The notes beneath the pieces were generated by a model. The model saw only the letters and a list, made by a program, of their open reading frames with translations, was not told the origin of the DNA and ran no database searches. The translations under genes were made by a program, and so were the position numbers. From Rhodanobacteraceae bacterium (GTDB taxonomy: Bacteria > Pseudomonadota > Gammaproteobacteria > Xanthomonadales > SZUA-5), in the NCBI GenBank assembly GCA_016717705.1, contig JADKFD010000060.1, positions 1 through 36,545 on the forward strand: a stretch of DNA of 36,545 bases, written 5' to 3'. Positions 11,821 to 19,146 of the stretch are shown in pieces. Position 1 is the stretch's first letter. The number at the start of each line of letters is the position of its first letter.

Positions 11821-12059
11821 GGATACCTTGCGTGCTGCCGCCGATGCGGCGAACGGATTCAGGTGGGAGAGTCCGCGCATGCTTGCCCCGACCGGGCGGC
11901 GCTGACGGATTGATCGGCACAGGATACCAGCGCCGGACCGTGGCGGTGCTGGGCTGGCGCTGAACGCCAGCTGCGCCCGCGCCGGCCGCGCCGGGTGGAT
12001 GCCTCCAGCCCTTTCCGCTACGCTTCGCGCCCCTGGATTCCGCCGTTGACTGCCCTGCC

Positions 12060-13280
12060 ATGACCGTGCTCGTTACCGGGGCTGCCGGATTCATCGGTGC
12101 CTATGTTGCCCGCGCTCTGGCGGCGCGCGGCGAGCGCGTGCTCGGACTGGACAATCTCAACGACTACTATGCGCCGGCCCTGAAGCGCGACCGCGCGCGC
12201 GCGCTGGGCGCCGGAGCCGACTTCGAACTGGTCGCCGGCGATATCTGCGATGGCGCGCTGCTGGAGCGCATCTGGCGCGAACACGCGCCGACCCGCGTGG
12301 TGCACCTGGCGGCCCAGGCCGGCGTGCGCTATTCGATCCAGGCGCCGCGCGCCTATGTGCACAGCAACCTCGTCGGTTTCGTCGAAATCCTGGAAGCCTG
12401 CCGCCACGGCGGCGTCGAGCATCTGGTGTGCGCCAGCACCTCCAGCCTGTACGGCCAGAATCCGCAGCAACCCTTCCGCGAGGATGCGCGTTGCGACAAG
12501 CCGCTGTCGCTGTACGCGGCGACCAAGGGCGCCAATGAATTGATGGCGCACAGCTATGCCCATCTGTACCGGCTGCCGGTCACCGCGCTGCGTTTCTTCA
12601 CCGTGTACGGACCGTGGGGCCGGCCGGACATGGCGCCGCTGCTGTTTGCCCGCGCAATTCTCGAAGGGCGGCCGATCCAGGTGTTCAACCACGGCCAGAT
12701 GAAGCGCGATTTCACCCATGTCAGTGACATTGTCGCCGGCGTGCTTGGCGCGCTCGACCACGCGCCCGCGGCCACCGGCGCGACGCCCTACCAGGTTTAC
12801 AATCTCGGCCGCGGCGAACCGGTCGACCTCATGCGTTTCATCGAATTGATCGAGATCGCCGCCGGGCGCCCGGCGTTGCGCGAGTACCGCGAGATGCAGA
12901 GCGGCGACATGCTGGAGACCTTTGCCGACGTCAGCGCCGCGCGCGCCGCCTTCGGCTACGCCCCGAGCACCTCCATCGAGGCTGGCGTGCCGCCGCTGGT
13001 GGAGTGGTGTCGGCAGTATCGTGGCCATCTTAGGGGCGAGGCGGGAGTGGAGTGGTGCACGTCGCGACCGTCGGGCGCCCCACGATCCTCGACCCGGCAT
13101 GCCGCTCACTCACCACTCACCACCCACCGCACCGATGACCACCGAACCGAAACTGTCCGTCGTCGTTCCCGTGCACAACGAGCGCGACAACGTGACCTCC
13201 TTGCTGCTCGAGATCGAAGCGGCGCTGACGCCGCTGAACATCGAATGGGAGGCGCTGTTCGTCGACGATTGCAGTCGTGA
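12060..13280 (+). CDS. NAD-dependent sugar epimerase, UDP-glucuronate 4-epimerase type
   Basis: Short-chain dehydrogenase/reductase fold: GAAGFIG NAD-binding motif at residues 7-13, catalytic serine in ASTSSLYG, and YAATK (Tyr/Lys pair). The segment LDNLNDYYAPALKRDRA near residue 30 is characteristic of UDP-glucuronate 4-epimerases, so the likely reaction is UDP-GlcA to UDP-GalA; UDP-glucose 4-epimerase is the alternative. Homologous protein ends near 13030 (WCRQYRGHL), but the frame stays open to 13280, running through a repeat and 145 bases into the glycosyltransferase gene. A TAG at 13031-13033 one frame away suggests a one-base error removed the true stop. A TACGCT -10-like hexamer lies 40 bases upstream of the ATG. 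It heads a run with the GT2 and LAB_N genes. Confidence 0.87.
   Translation: MTVLVTGAAGFIGAYVARALAARGERVLGLDNLNDYYAPALKRDRARALGAGADFELVAGDICDGALLERIWREHAPTRVVHLAAQAGVRYSIQAPRAYVHSNLVGFVEILEACRHGGVEHLVCASTSSLYGQNPQQPFREDARCDKPLSLYAATKGANELMAHSYAHLYRLPVTALRFFTVYGPWGRPDMAPLLFARAILEGRPIQVFNHGQMKRDFTHVSDIVAGVLGALDHAPAATGATPYQVYNLGRGEPVDLMRFIELIEIAAGRPALREYREMQSGDMLETFADVSAARAAFGYAPSTSIEAGVPPLVEWCRQYRGHLRGEAGVEWCTSRPSGAPRSSTRHAAHSPLTTHRTDDHRTETVRRRSRAQRARQRDLLAARDRSGADAAEHRMGGAVRRRLQS
13045..13132. repeat. Inverted array of 7-base GTGAGTG-like units
   Basis: Left arm near 13045-13058 carries GGAGTGGAGTGGTG; right arm near 13106-13128 carries CACTCACCACTCACC plus a degenerate unit. The arms pair partly, with about 50 bases between. 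The layout (tandem 7-mers facing each other) is like the hairpins at 23942-24012 and 25506-25574, with a different unit. It sits between the epimerase and the glycosyltransferase. Confidence 0.5.
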
Positions 13281-13869
13281 TGATACGCTGAGCGTGTTGC
13301 GCCGTCTGCGCAAGGAACATCCGCGCCTGCGCGTGTTGCACCACCAGCGCCAGAGCGGGCAGAGCACGGCGGTGCGCACGGGCGTCAAGGCGGCGCGCGC
13401 GGCGTGGATCGCCACGCTCGACGGCGATGGCCAGAACGACCCGGCGGACATCCCGAAACTGCTGCTTGCGCGCGATGCCGGCGACGCCCGAGTGAAGCTC
13501 TACGCGGGCTGGCGCGTGCAGCGCAAGGACAGCGGCAGCAAGCGCTGGGCCTCGAAGATTGCCAACGCCATCCGCTCGCGCCTGCTGCGCGATGAAACCC
13601 CCGACACCGGCTGCGGCCTCAAGCTGTTCGAGCGGGCGAGCTTCCTGCGCCTGCCCTATTTCGACCACATGCACCGCTACCTGCCGGCGCTGGTCAAGCG
13701 CGCCGGCTGGCAGTCGATCAGCGTGCCGGTCAACCATCGCGAACGCACCGCCGGCAAGTCCAAGTACGGCAACCTCGGCCGCGCCTGGGTCGGGTTGAAG
13801 GATCTGCGCGGCGTCGCCTGGTTGATCCAGCGCAGCAAGCTCACCGCCGTGGACGAGTTCGAGTCGTGA
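13135..13869 (+). CDS. Glycosyltransferase family 2, polyprenyl-phosphate sugar synthase type
   Basis: 244 residues, ATG at 13135 (MTTEPKLSVVVPVHNE). GT2 A-type fold: SVVVPVHNERDN at the N-terminus, FVDDCSRDDT, the metal-binding TLDGDGQNDP, and the DPM1-like DTGCGLKLFER and FDHMHRYLPALVKRAG segments, ending with the HRxRxxGxSKYG loop. These place it with dolichol/undecaprenyl-phosphate sugar synthases. It has no C-terminal membrane helices, so it resembles the soluble DPM1/RgtE kind rather than GtrB. Its stop overlaps the GTG of the LAB_N gene (GTGA), implying coupled translation. With the UDP-GlcA epimerase upstream, a likely product is a polyprenyl-phosphate uronic acid (inference). Confidence 0.88.
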   Translation: MTTEPKLSVVVPVHNERDNVTSLLLEIEAALTPLNIEWEALFVDDCSRDDTLSVLRRLRKEHPRLRVLHHQRQSGQSTAVRTGVKAARAAWIATLDGDGQNDPADIPKLLLARDAGDARVKLYAGWRVQRKDSGSKRWASKIANAIRSRLLRDETPDTGCGLKLFERASFLRLPYFDHMHRYLPALVKRAGWQSISVPVNHRERTAGKSKYGNLGRAWVGLKDLRGVAWLIQRSKLTAVDEFES

Positions 13870-14192
13870 ACGAAGAACTGCTGTGGATGGAATGGACCGG
13901 GCTGCACGTCACCTGGTGGAAGCTGATCGGCTATACCGGCGCGTTGATGTTCGGCGGTCGCTGGGTCGTGCAGTTCATCGCCTCCAAGCGCGCCGGCAAA
14001 CCGGTGATCCCGCGCGTGTTCTGGTACATGAGCGTGGTCGGCAGCATGATGACCCTGAGCTACTTCCTGTTCTCGGCCAAGCAGGACTCGGTGGGCGTGC
14101 TGCAGAACCTGTTTCCGATGTTCACCGCCGTCTACAGCCTGTATCTGGACATCAAGCACCGCGGCTGGCATCGGGACCGGGCGCAGCACTGA
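13866..14192 (+). CDS. Small membrane protein, lipid-A-disaccharide synthase N-terminal-like (LAB_N)
   Basis: 108 residues, GTG start at 13866 overlapping the GT2 stop. The sequence matches the LAB_N domain: WWKLIGYTGALMFGGRWVVQF, then SKRAGKPVIPRVFWYMSVVG and FSAKQDSVGVLQNLFPMFTA, with three predicted membrane helices and a short basic tail. The domain is found alone next to DPM1-like glycosyltransferases in many Gram-negatives. It is thought to work with them in making or presenting lipid-linked sugars, but its biochemical role is not settled. The strict overlap here supports a partner of the GT2. Confidence 0.88.
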   Translation: MNEELLWMEWTGLHVTWWKLIGYTGALMFGGRWVVQFIASKRAGKPVIPRVFWYMSVVGSMMTLSYFLFSAKQDSVGVLQNLFPMFTAVYSLYLDIKHRGWHRDRAQH

Positions 14193-14203
14193 TCCATCCG
14201 GAT

Positions 14204-14267
14204 CGCCGACTTGCAGTCGGCGTCTTTGCGTCTGGCGCGCCCGCAGAGCGCCGAGTGCAACTCGGCG
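14204..14267. repeat. Inverted pair of GCCGACTTGCAGTCGGC-type palindromes
   Basis: Copy 1 (14204-14222) is CGCCGACT, TGC, AGTCGGCG. Copy 2 (14249-14267) is CGCCGAGT, GCA, ACTCGGCG, in the opposite orientation by its flanks (GATC before copy 1, GATC after copy 2). Two further copies are at 18917-18935 and 22227-22245. The 110-base gap between the LAB_N gene and ycgL contains nothing else I can name. Confidence 0.75.
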
Positions 14268-14302
14268 ATCCCGTTGCCACCCTCGTCCAAGTGATCGATC
14301 TC

Positions 14303-14563
14303 ATGCTCTGCATCGTCTACAAAAGCGCCCGTCGCCCAGAGACTTTCGTCTACGTCGCCGATCCCGAAGGCCTGAAGAAACTGCCGACGGCCCTGCAACA
14401 GGGCCTCGGTGCACTCAACGAGGTGCTGCGCTTTGAGTTGACTGCGGAGCGCAAGCTGGCGCGTGAAGATGCGCGCCTGGTGCTGCAGAACCTCGAATCC
14501 ATCGGCTACCACGTGCAGTTTCCACCTGCCGAGCTGATCCCGCAGGTCGATCCCACCCGCTGA
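14303..14563 (+). CDS. YcgL domain protein
   Basis: 86 residues beginning MLCIVYKSARRPETFVYVAD, the signature opening of the YcgL family (MLCxIYrS...TYLYV), followed by LPTALQQGLGALNEVLRFELTAERKLA and GYHVQFPP. Length and pattern match the E. coli YcgL fold. An in-frame GTG four codons earlier is possible, but the family starts at MLC. The protein is small, cytosolic and of unknown biochemical function, found mainly in Gammaproteobacteria, which agrees with the placement of this genome. Confidence 0.9.
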   Translation: MLCIVYKSARRPETFVYVADPEGLKKLPTALQQGLGALNEVLRFELTAERKLAREDARLVLQNLESIGYHVQFPPAELIPQVDPTR

Positions 14564-14865
14564 ACGCATGGCCGGCAGCGCACTGGTTAGCCGAGAGTGT
14601 GGTCGCCCCTGGCGGTGCGCTTGTTCGCGCAACGAACCGCGCGACGTAGGTCACGTTGCCCGCGTTGCGGGCTACGTGACGGGTACTTCGATGTCACGTA
14701 GGCCTGCGGCCAACGTGACCTACTTTCAATCGGTTACGTGATGTTCGGTGAGAGTCTGGTCGTCCCTGGCGGCGAGATCCGGCGGATTCCATCGGCTGTC
14801 GCTGCTGCGCGCCATTGCCCTGGCCCCGCTATGCTGCGCGGCCCGACCACCCCAGCACCAGGCCG
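14564..14865. other. Gene-free 302-base gap: REPIN flanked by a direct repeat
   Basis: No coding signal. The centre holds the inverted REP pair at 14646-14723. On each side lies a 27-base imperfect direct repeat (14593-14619 and 14750-14776; shared core TGGTCG, CCCTGGCGG, about 22 of 27 identical). The last 90 bases lead to the EamA start and include a TATGCT hexamer near 14829 that could be a -10, with no clear -35. Confidence 0.6.
14646..14723. repeat. REPIN (two GTAG-headed REPs, inverted)
   Basis: REP 1 (14646-14680): GTAG, then arm GTCACGT-T-GCCCGC, loop GTT, arm GCGGGC-T-ACGTGAC. REP 2 (14693-14723, minus strand): GTAG, arm GTCACGT-T-GGCC, loop GCA, arm GGCC-T-ACGTGAC. Both show the REP hallmarks: a 5' GTRG tetranucleotide and a palindrome with a central T/T mismatch. 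Two REPs facing each other 12 bases apart make a REPIN/BIME. The second copy of this element is at 35418-35494. No RAYT transposase is in the window. Confidence 0.88.
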
Positions 14866-15756
14866 ATGAACCCCGAGCAGCGCGCCGACAATCTGCGCGG
14901 CATCGTCATGATGGTGATCGCGGTGGGCGCCTTCGCGATGATGGATGCAGCGTTGAAGCAGCTGACGCCGCACTATCCGGCCACCCAGGTGGCGGCGCTG
15001 CGCGGCTATGCCTCGTTGCCGGTGGTGATCGTCTGGGCTGCAGTGCTCGGGCGCCGCGCGCGCCTGTTCCAGGTGCGCTGGTCGCTGCATCTGCTGCGCG
15101 GCGCCATCGGCATTGCCATGCTGGCCAGCTTTGCCTATGGCTTGCGCACCCTGCCGTTGTCGGAGGCCTACTCGATCTTCTTCGTGGCGCCGCTGCTGAT
15201 CACCGCGCTTGCCGCGCCGCTGCTCGGCGAGCGCGTCGGCGCCAATCGCTGGTGGGCGATCGTCATAGGCCTGGTCGGCGTGCTGGTGGTGCTGCGTCCG
15301 AGCGGTACGCAGATGCTCTCGCTCGGCGGCATGGCGGTCCTCGGTTCGACCCTGTGCTACGCGATCAGCGCGATCACCGCGCGCGTGCTGGGTCGCAGCG
15401 ACAGCTCGGTGTCGATGGTGTTCTGGCTGATGGTTGCGGTTGCCTTCGGTGCCACTGCGCTGACCGGCAGCGACTGGCGCCCGGTGCAAGGCGCGCACGC
15501 CTGGACGCTGCTGGCAATTGCGGTGACCGGTTCGATCGGCCAATACGCCGTGACCGAGGCCTTCAAACGCGGCCAGGCCTCGCTGATCGCACCCTTCGAA
15601 TACACCGCGCTGGCCTGGGGCCTCGGCCTCGATTGGCTGTTCTGGCGCGTGCTGCCGCAGCCGATCGTGATGCTGGGCGCCGCCATCGTTGTCGCTGGCG
15701 GCTTGTATCTGCTGTGGAGCGAACGTCGCCTCGATTCGACGCCCGCTGCATTGTAG
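14866..15756 (+). CDS. EamA/DMT-superfamily transporter
   Basis: 296 residues, ATG at 14866 (MNPEQRADNLRGIVMMVIAVGAF). Ten hydrophobic helices in two EamA halves: the first contains the QVAALRGYASLP and AYSIFFVAPLLITALAAPLLGERVG motifs, the second GQYAVTEAFKRGQASLIAPFEYTALAWG. Pro/Gly placement in the GE-loop (LLGERVGANRWWAIVIGLVGV) is typical. It is an inner-membrane exporter or permease of small metabolites; the substrate cannot be predicted. The frame is intact. Its TAG stop is part of a GTAG palindrome head (15753-15756). Confidence 0.9.
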   Translation: MNPEQRADNLRGIVMMVIAVGAFAMMDAALKQLTPHYPATQVAALRGYASLPVVIVWAAVLGRRARLFQVRWSLHLLRGAIGIAMLASFAYGLRTLPLSEAYSIFFVAPLLITALAAPLLGERVGANRWWAIVIGLVGVLVVLRPSGTQMLSLGGMAVLGSTLCYAISAITARVLGRSDSSVSMVFWLMVAVAFGATALTGSDWRPVQGAHAWTLLAIAVTGSIGQYAVTEAFKRGQASLIAPFEYTALAWGLGLDWLFWRVLPQPIVMLGAAIVVAGGLYLLWSERRLDSTPAAL

Positions 15757-15777
15757 GAGCGACGTGGACGTCGCGAC
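15753..15777 (+). repeat. REP-like palindrome, GTAG head fused to the eamA stop
   Basis: GTAG (15753-15756) then GAGCGACGT, GGA, CGTCGCGAC: a stem of GCGACG/CGTCGC. The TAG of GTAG is the stop codon of the transporter. A second GTAG with stem AGCGA/TCGCT lies at 15806-15825. Together they fill the gap between the convergent genes. Confidence 0.55.
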
Positions 15778-15854
15778 TGAGGACGCGGCAGATTCCCGAA
15801 TGACGGTAGCGACGAAAACCTCGCTGCTGCAAGGGTTCTCGCTGCCGGCAAACC

Positions 15855-16295
15855 TCAGTCGTGCGCATCCAGCATCGCGCTGATTTCGGAGGCGCTGGCG
15901 CGGCTGTAGTCCTTGCTGATGGTCTTGGCGACCAACTTGGACACCTGACCACTCAGCGCCTGGTTCAGCTGTCCCAGGAAACGCGGCGGCGCTGCCAGCA
16001 CCAGGCGCGTGTAGCTGTGTTCGACACGCCCCTGCTCGAGAATCTCGGCCAGACCGTGGGCGAACTTGAGCGCCGGTTTGTCGTGCGGATCGGTGTGCGG
16101 TTCCAGCGCATGGCGGGCAGGGGACGCGCTCTCCTGTGCTCGCGGTGGCTTGTCGCGTCCGATGTCGCTGGGTTTGCTGTGTGCCTCCGGATTGGCGTAA
16201 CCGCCGACTTCGAACAGCAATCCATCCCTTTGCGCCGACTTCGAACACGCGAGCGCGTGCGCTATCGGCCACCAGGATCCAGGTCTTCCTGGTGC
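15855..16295 (-). CDS. Host attachment protein family (PF10116-like), frameshifted, start unclear
   Basis: The protein opens RKTWILVADSARARVFE, the hallmark of 'protein required for attachment to host cells' domains, and ends with LVLAAPPRFLGQLNQALS and SAMLDAHD. The domain is related to bacterial release-factor-like RNase folds; it was named from plant-associated bacteria and its chemistry is unclear. A frame change near 16225 separates the first 20 residues from the rest. No ATG, GTG or TTG is usable at the 5' end: a good AGGGAGAG ribosome site is followed directly by CACCAGGAAGACC, so the start codon seems to be missing by a small deletion or error. It lies about 11 bases after the small gene 16307-16543, likely in one operon. 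Confidence 0.7.
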   Translation of the reverse strand, partial: APGRPGSWWPIAHALACSKSAQRDGLLFEVGGYANPEAHSKPSDIGRDKPPRAQESASPARHALEPHTDPHDKPALKFAHGLAEILEQGRVEHSYTRLVLAAPPRFLGQLNQALSGQVSKLVAKTISKDYSRASASEISAMLDAHD

Positions 16296-16306
16296 TCTCC
16301 CTGGGA

Positions 16307-16543
16307 CTAGGACAGTTCCCAACCGAGGTCGAGATCGGCTCCGCTGTCGGCAACCTGACGCACGATGAGCCGCAGATTGTCGGAGGCGCCGATCGACTCC
16401 AGACGCTCGATGGCACTGGCATCCAGCTGCGGAATCTCACTGTCGAGTTCGGGCTGCCGCATCAGTTCCTGAAACATCGCAAACTCGGCGATATCCAGCA
16501 CGCCGATCGTGCGTTGGCTCCTGCGATCGAAGATCCTAGGCAT
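16307..16543 (-). CDS. Small uncharacterised acidic protein (78 aa)
   Basis: ATG at 16543 with AGGAGC 6 bases upstream (read on the minus strand). Sequence MPRIFDRRSQRTIGVLDIAEF, then acidic helices rich in Glu, Asp and Ile (LDSEIPQLDASAIERLES) and VRQVADSGADLDLGWELS. It has no membrane segment or signal peptide and no family I recognise. It stops just before the host-attachment gene on the same strand, so the pair is probably an operon. The reading frame and ribosome site are good; function unknown. Confidence 0.62.
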   Translation of the reverse strand: MPRIFDRRSQRTIGVLDIAEFAMFQELMRQPELDSEIPQLDASAIERLESIGASDNLRLIVRQVADSGADLDLGWELS

Positions 16544-16770
16544 GCTGCGCTCCTGATCCGTCGCCGCGTTCCGGCAACTGCTATGGAACACCCTGCCGAC
16601 ATGCTCCGCGTTGATGCCGATCAACCAGGCGGCCGGTGCCGCTGAATGGCTGCGCATCGGGCACGCGCAATCGTGTCGAGGACGCGTCGGCCGCCGCGAT
16701 CCCGGCATGGCGCCCAAGCAAGACCCGGTCCATGTAGAATCGCGACCTCTGCAGCGCTGCGGGATGCATC

Positions 16771-17409
16771 TTGGATACGCCCCAGGCCACGGTCTACATC
16801 ATCGACGACGAAGCCCAGGTTTGCGCGGGTCTGGCGCGACTTGTGCGTTCGGTCGGGCTGCAGCCGCAGACTTTCACCGATGCAGCCCAGTTTCTGGCGC
16901 ATGTACCGACCGAGGGCGTCGGGTGCATCTTGCTGGATGTCAACATGCCCGGCATGAGCGGCCCGGAACTGCACTTGCACCTGAGTGAGATGGGGCTCAG
17001 CTTTCCGGTCATTTACCTCACCGGCGTCGGCAATGTGCCGCTGAGTGTGCAGGCGATGAAGCGCGGTGCGGTGGATTTCCTCGAGAAGCCCATCGATGCG
17101 GAGTTGCTGCTGCCGGCAATCGACAAGGCGATTGCGCTGCATCGAGAGCGCTACGTCCACGACGGACGCCTGGCCGAGATCCAGGGGCGCTTTGGCAAGC
17201 TGTCAGCGCGCGAGCGGGAGGTCCTGGCGCATGTCATCGCCGGACGTCTGAACAAGCAGATTGCCTATGATCTCGGCATCGCGGAGAAGACCGTCAAGGT
17301 GCACCGCGGCCGGGTGATGGCCAAGGTGGGCGCTCGCTCGCTGGCGCATCTGGTGCACATCTGCGACGAATTGGGCATCGAAGCGGCCGCGGGCGGCGGC
17401 AGGAACTAG
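16771..17409 (+). CDS. Two-component response regulator, FixJ/NarL type
   Basis: 212 residues; only a TTG at 16771 gives a sensible start (MDTPQATVYIIDDE). Receiver domain: acidic pair IIDDE, phospho-acceptor Asp in ILLDVNMPGMSG, switch Thr in YLTGVG, and Lys in FLEKP. The MKRGAVDFLEKPI stretch and short linker are FixJ/TodT-like. The LuxR-type helix-turn-helix is complete: LSAREREVLAHVIAGRLNKQ, then IAEKTVKVHRGRVMAKV. It is a DNA-binding transcription regulator activated by phosphorylation; no histidine kinase is in the window, so it is an orphan here. A TAGAAT hexamer near 16736 may be a -10. Targets unknown. Confidence 0.9.
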   Translation: MDTPQATVYIIDDEAQVCAGLARLVRSVGLQPQTFTDAAQFLAHVPTEGVGCILLDVNMPGMSGPELHLHLSEMGLSFPVIYLTGVGNVPLSVQAMKRGAVDFLEKPIDAELLLPAIDKAIALHRERYVHDGRLAEIQGRFGKLSAREREVLAHVIAGRLNKQIAYDLGIAEKTVKVHRGRVMAKVGARSLAHLVHICDELGIEAAAGGGRN

Positions 17410-17429
17410 GCCGCAGCGGCCGGCGTTGC

Positions 17430-17463
17430 GCGGCCGCGATCAGCGCCAACTGACCGCGGCCGC
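17430..17463. terminator. Strong hairpin between convergent genes, possible bidirectional terminator
   Basis: GCGGCCGCGATCAG (17430-17443), loop CGCCAA, then CTGACCGCGGCCGC (17450-17463): a 14-bp stem with one A/C mismatch. It lies 21 bases after the regulator stop and 14 bases after the end of the outer-membrane gene. It lacks a T run, so intrinsic termination is not certain. Confidence 0.45.
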
Positions 17464-17477
17464 TTGGCCTGGCTGCC

Positions 17478-18792
17478 TCAGAACTCCATGCGCAGGCCGA
17501 GGTTGACCTCGTCGCGGTCGTAGAGATCCTCGGAGAAATTCGCGCGGTAGCTCAAGAAGCCGGACCAGCCGTTGGCCCATTGAGCGCTCAGGCCGAGGGC
17601 GGCGCTGCCGTAGCTGTCGTCCTCATCGTCGGCAACCATGAAGAAGTCCACCGGGGCGGCGTTGACGTTGGCGGAGAGATCGCCGGCATAACGCACGCGC
17701 GCGGCGTTGGCATCGACACCGGAGACGCCGATCCAGGACACGTCGAAGAACGGCACGTAGACCCGTTGCTCGCGCTGATCGCATAGGCGGCGCGCAAACC
17801 GATGACACCACGCGTGAAGGTCTCCTCCATTTCGTCCACCAGCAGCGCCCAGCCGCCACCAGCCGAGGTCGGCGCGCGCGAGCGCTCGGCATAGCCATCG
17901 CTCTGCGCGTCGACGAACTCGATGCGCGCGTAGGGATCGAAACTGGCGGCGCCGCTGGAGAACTGATAGCCGGCGGTGAGCGCCAGCAGGCGTTCGTCGG
18001 CGTCGAACTGGGCGTCGAAAGCCTGATTCACGGTGTTGGCACCGAGTCCATAGTTGATCCGGCGAACCTGCTCGTGGTCGCGGCTGTTGAAGGACAGCAG
18101 CGAGTCCAGATAGAGCCCGCTTGCGCCTTGCCAGCCGGCGTACAGCTCGAAGCCCACATCGGTAGCGTCAAGCGATCCGGGTTGTCGCCAAAGTCGAGGT
18201 TGCTGGTGCCGTAGACCACGGCGGCGCCGACATGCGTGGCAGCGCTGGTGCGCAGGTCAAAGCCGACGGTGACCGCGTTGCCGTCGCTGTCGAAACTGTC
18301 CTCGTTGCTGCTGGCGTCGCGGGAGTCGTTGTTGAAACGCGCATTGATGTACATCGACCAATCGCTGCCAGCGCTGCCGTCGCCGGCAATGTTGAGCGCG
18401 ACCATCGACTCATCCGCACTGAGCAGCGCGGCCCAGCCGGGGCCGGTCGCCGAGGGCGCATTCGGCAGCCGGTTCAGCTGGCCGAGGCCCGAGCGGTCGA
18501 TCGGAATCGTCGCATTGTCCGCGGTAATGCTGCGCAGCGCGGTGCGCACGGCGGTGTCGGTGTCGGGATCGGCCACGAAAGCATTGCCGACCAGGTTGTT
18601 GCAGTCGTCCTGCAGCCGCGCCGTCAGGCGATTGCCGGGAAAGCACAGCACGCCAATTGCCGTGGCGTTCGCTTGCTGCGGTTCGGTTTCGGCAAATTGG
18701 GTCAATTGGTCTACAGCCGGGTTCTGCGCAAACGCGCTGCCTGCAAAAGTCATTGCAAGCAGCAGCAGTCCGATCGATTTCTTGAAGTTCAT
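17478..18792 (-). CDS. Autotransporter-barrel outer membrane protein (two frameshifts)
   Basis: ATG at 18792 with GGAGG 7 bases upstream. A classical signal peptide opens it: MNFKKSIGLLLLAMTFAGSAFA followed by Q. A short N-terminal domain of about 130 residues with a cysteine pair (LCFPGNRLTARLQDDCN) is followed by an autotransporter-type beta-barrel of about 280 residues with alternating strands, ending NLGLRMEF: the C-terminal Phe is the BAM recognition residue. There is no large passenger, so it is more likely a porin-like barrel or short-passenger autotransporter than a secreted enzyme. Frames change near 18165 and 17770 with conserved barrel sequence on both sides. The upstream minus-strand region contains TTGCCT and TACAAT, but their spacing is too short to call a promoter. 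Confidence 0.78.
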
Positions 18793-18916
18793 GAAGCCTC
18801 CGTTTCCCAGAGTGATGCGGATCGGGACGCGAATCGCTCCCGATAGCATGTGAATTGTAATCGCTTGCATCAGGCAATGCGCTGGTGCGATCGCGCGCCT
18901 ACAGGGCGCTCCCGAT

Positions 18917-18935
18917 CGCCGCACTGCAGTCGGCG
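18917..18935 (+). repeat. GCCGACTTGCAGTCGGC-family palindrome, single copy
   Basis: CGCCGCACTGCAGTCGGCG preceded by GAT, as in the copy at 14204; one bulged base in the left arm. It lies 37 bases before the tRNA, in the gap behind the outer-membrane gene. Confidence 0.6.
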
Positions 18936-18971
18936 CTTTGGCTTCAGAAACCCCGTATCATTCCCAACAAC

Positions 18972-19048
18972 GCGCCCGTAGCTCAGCTGGATAGAGTACT
19001 GCCCTCCGAAGGCAGTGGTCGGGGGTTCGAATCCCTCCGGGCGCGCCA
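18972..19048 (+). tRNA. tRNA-Arg(CCG)
   Basis: Acceptor GCGCCCG (18972-18978) pairs perfectly with CGGGCGC (19038-19044). D arm GCTC/GAGT, anticodon stem CTGCC/GGCAG with loop CTCCGAA (anticodon CCG), T arm GGGGG, TTCGAAT, CCCTC, discriminator G and an encoded CCA. All four arms are intact. It reads the CGG arginine codon. No attachment-site duplication or integrase is visible next to it. Confidence 0.95.
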
Positions 19049-19146
19049 TGGCTGCGATGCCAGGCGTCGCGTTTGGCCTCGTCACCGCGAGCCTGGCTTC
19101 GCTCTGGCGTCGGTAGTGCGGCCTCGCGGAACCATCGCGCTGCAGG

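Noticed and set aside
18972..19048. Integration site (att) at the tRNA-Arg gene
   Set aside because: No second copy of the tRNA 3' end, integrase or element-like gene content follows; the next gene is an ordinary outer-membrane protein.
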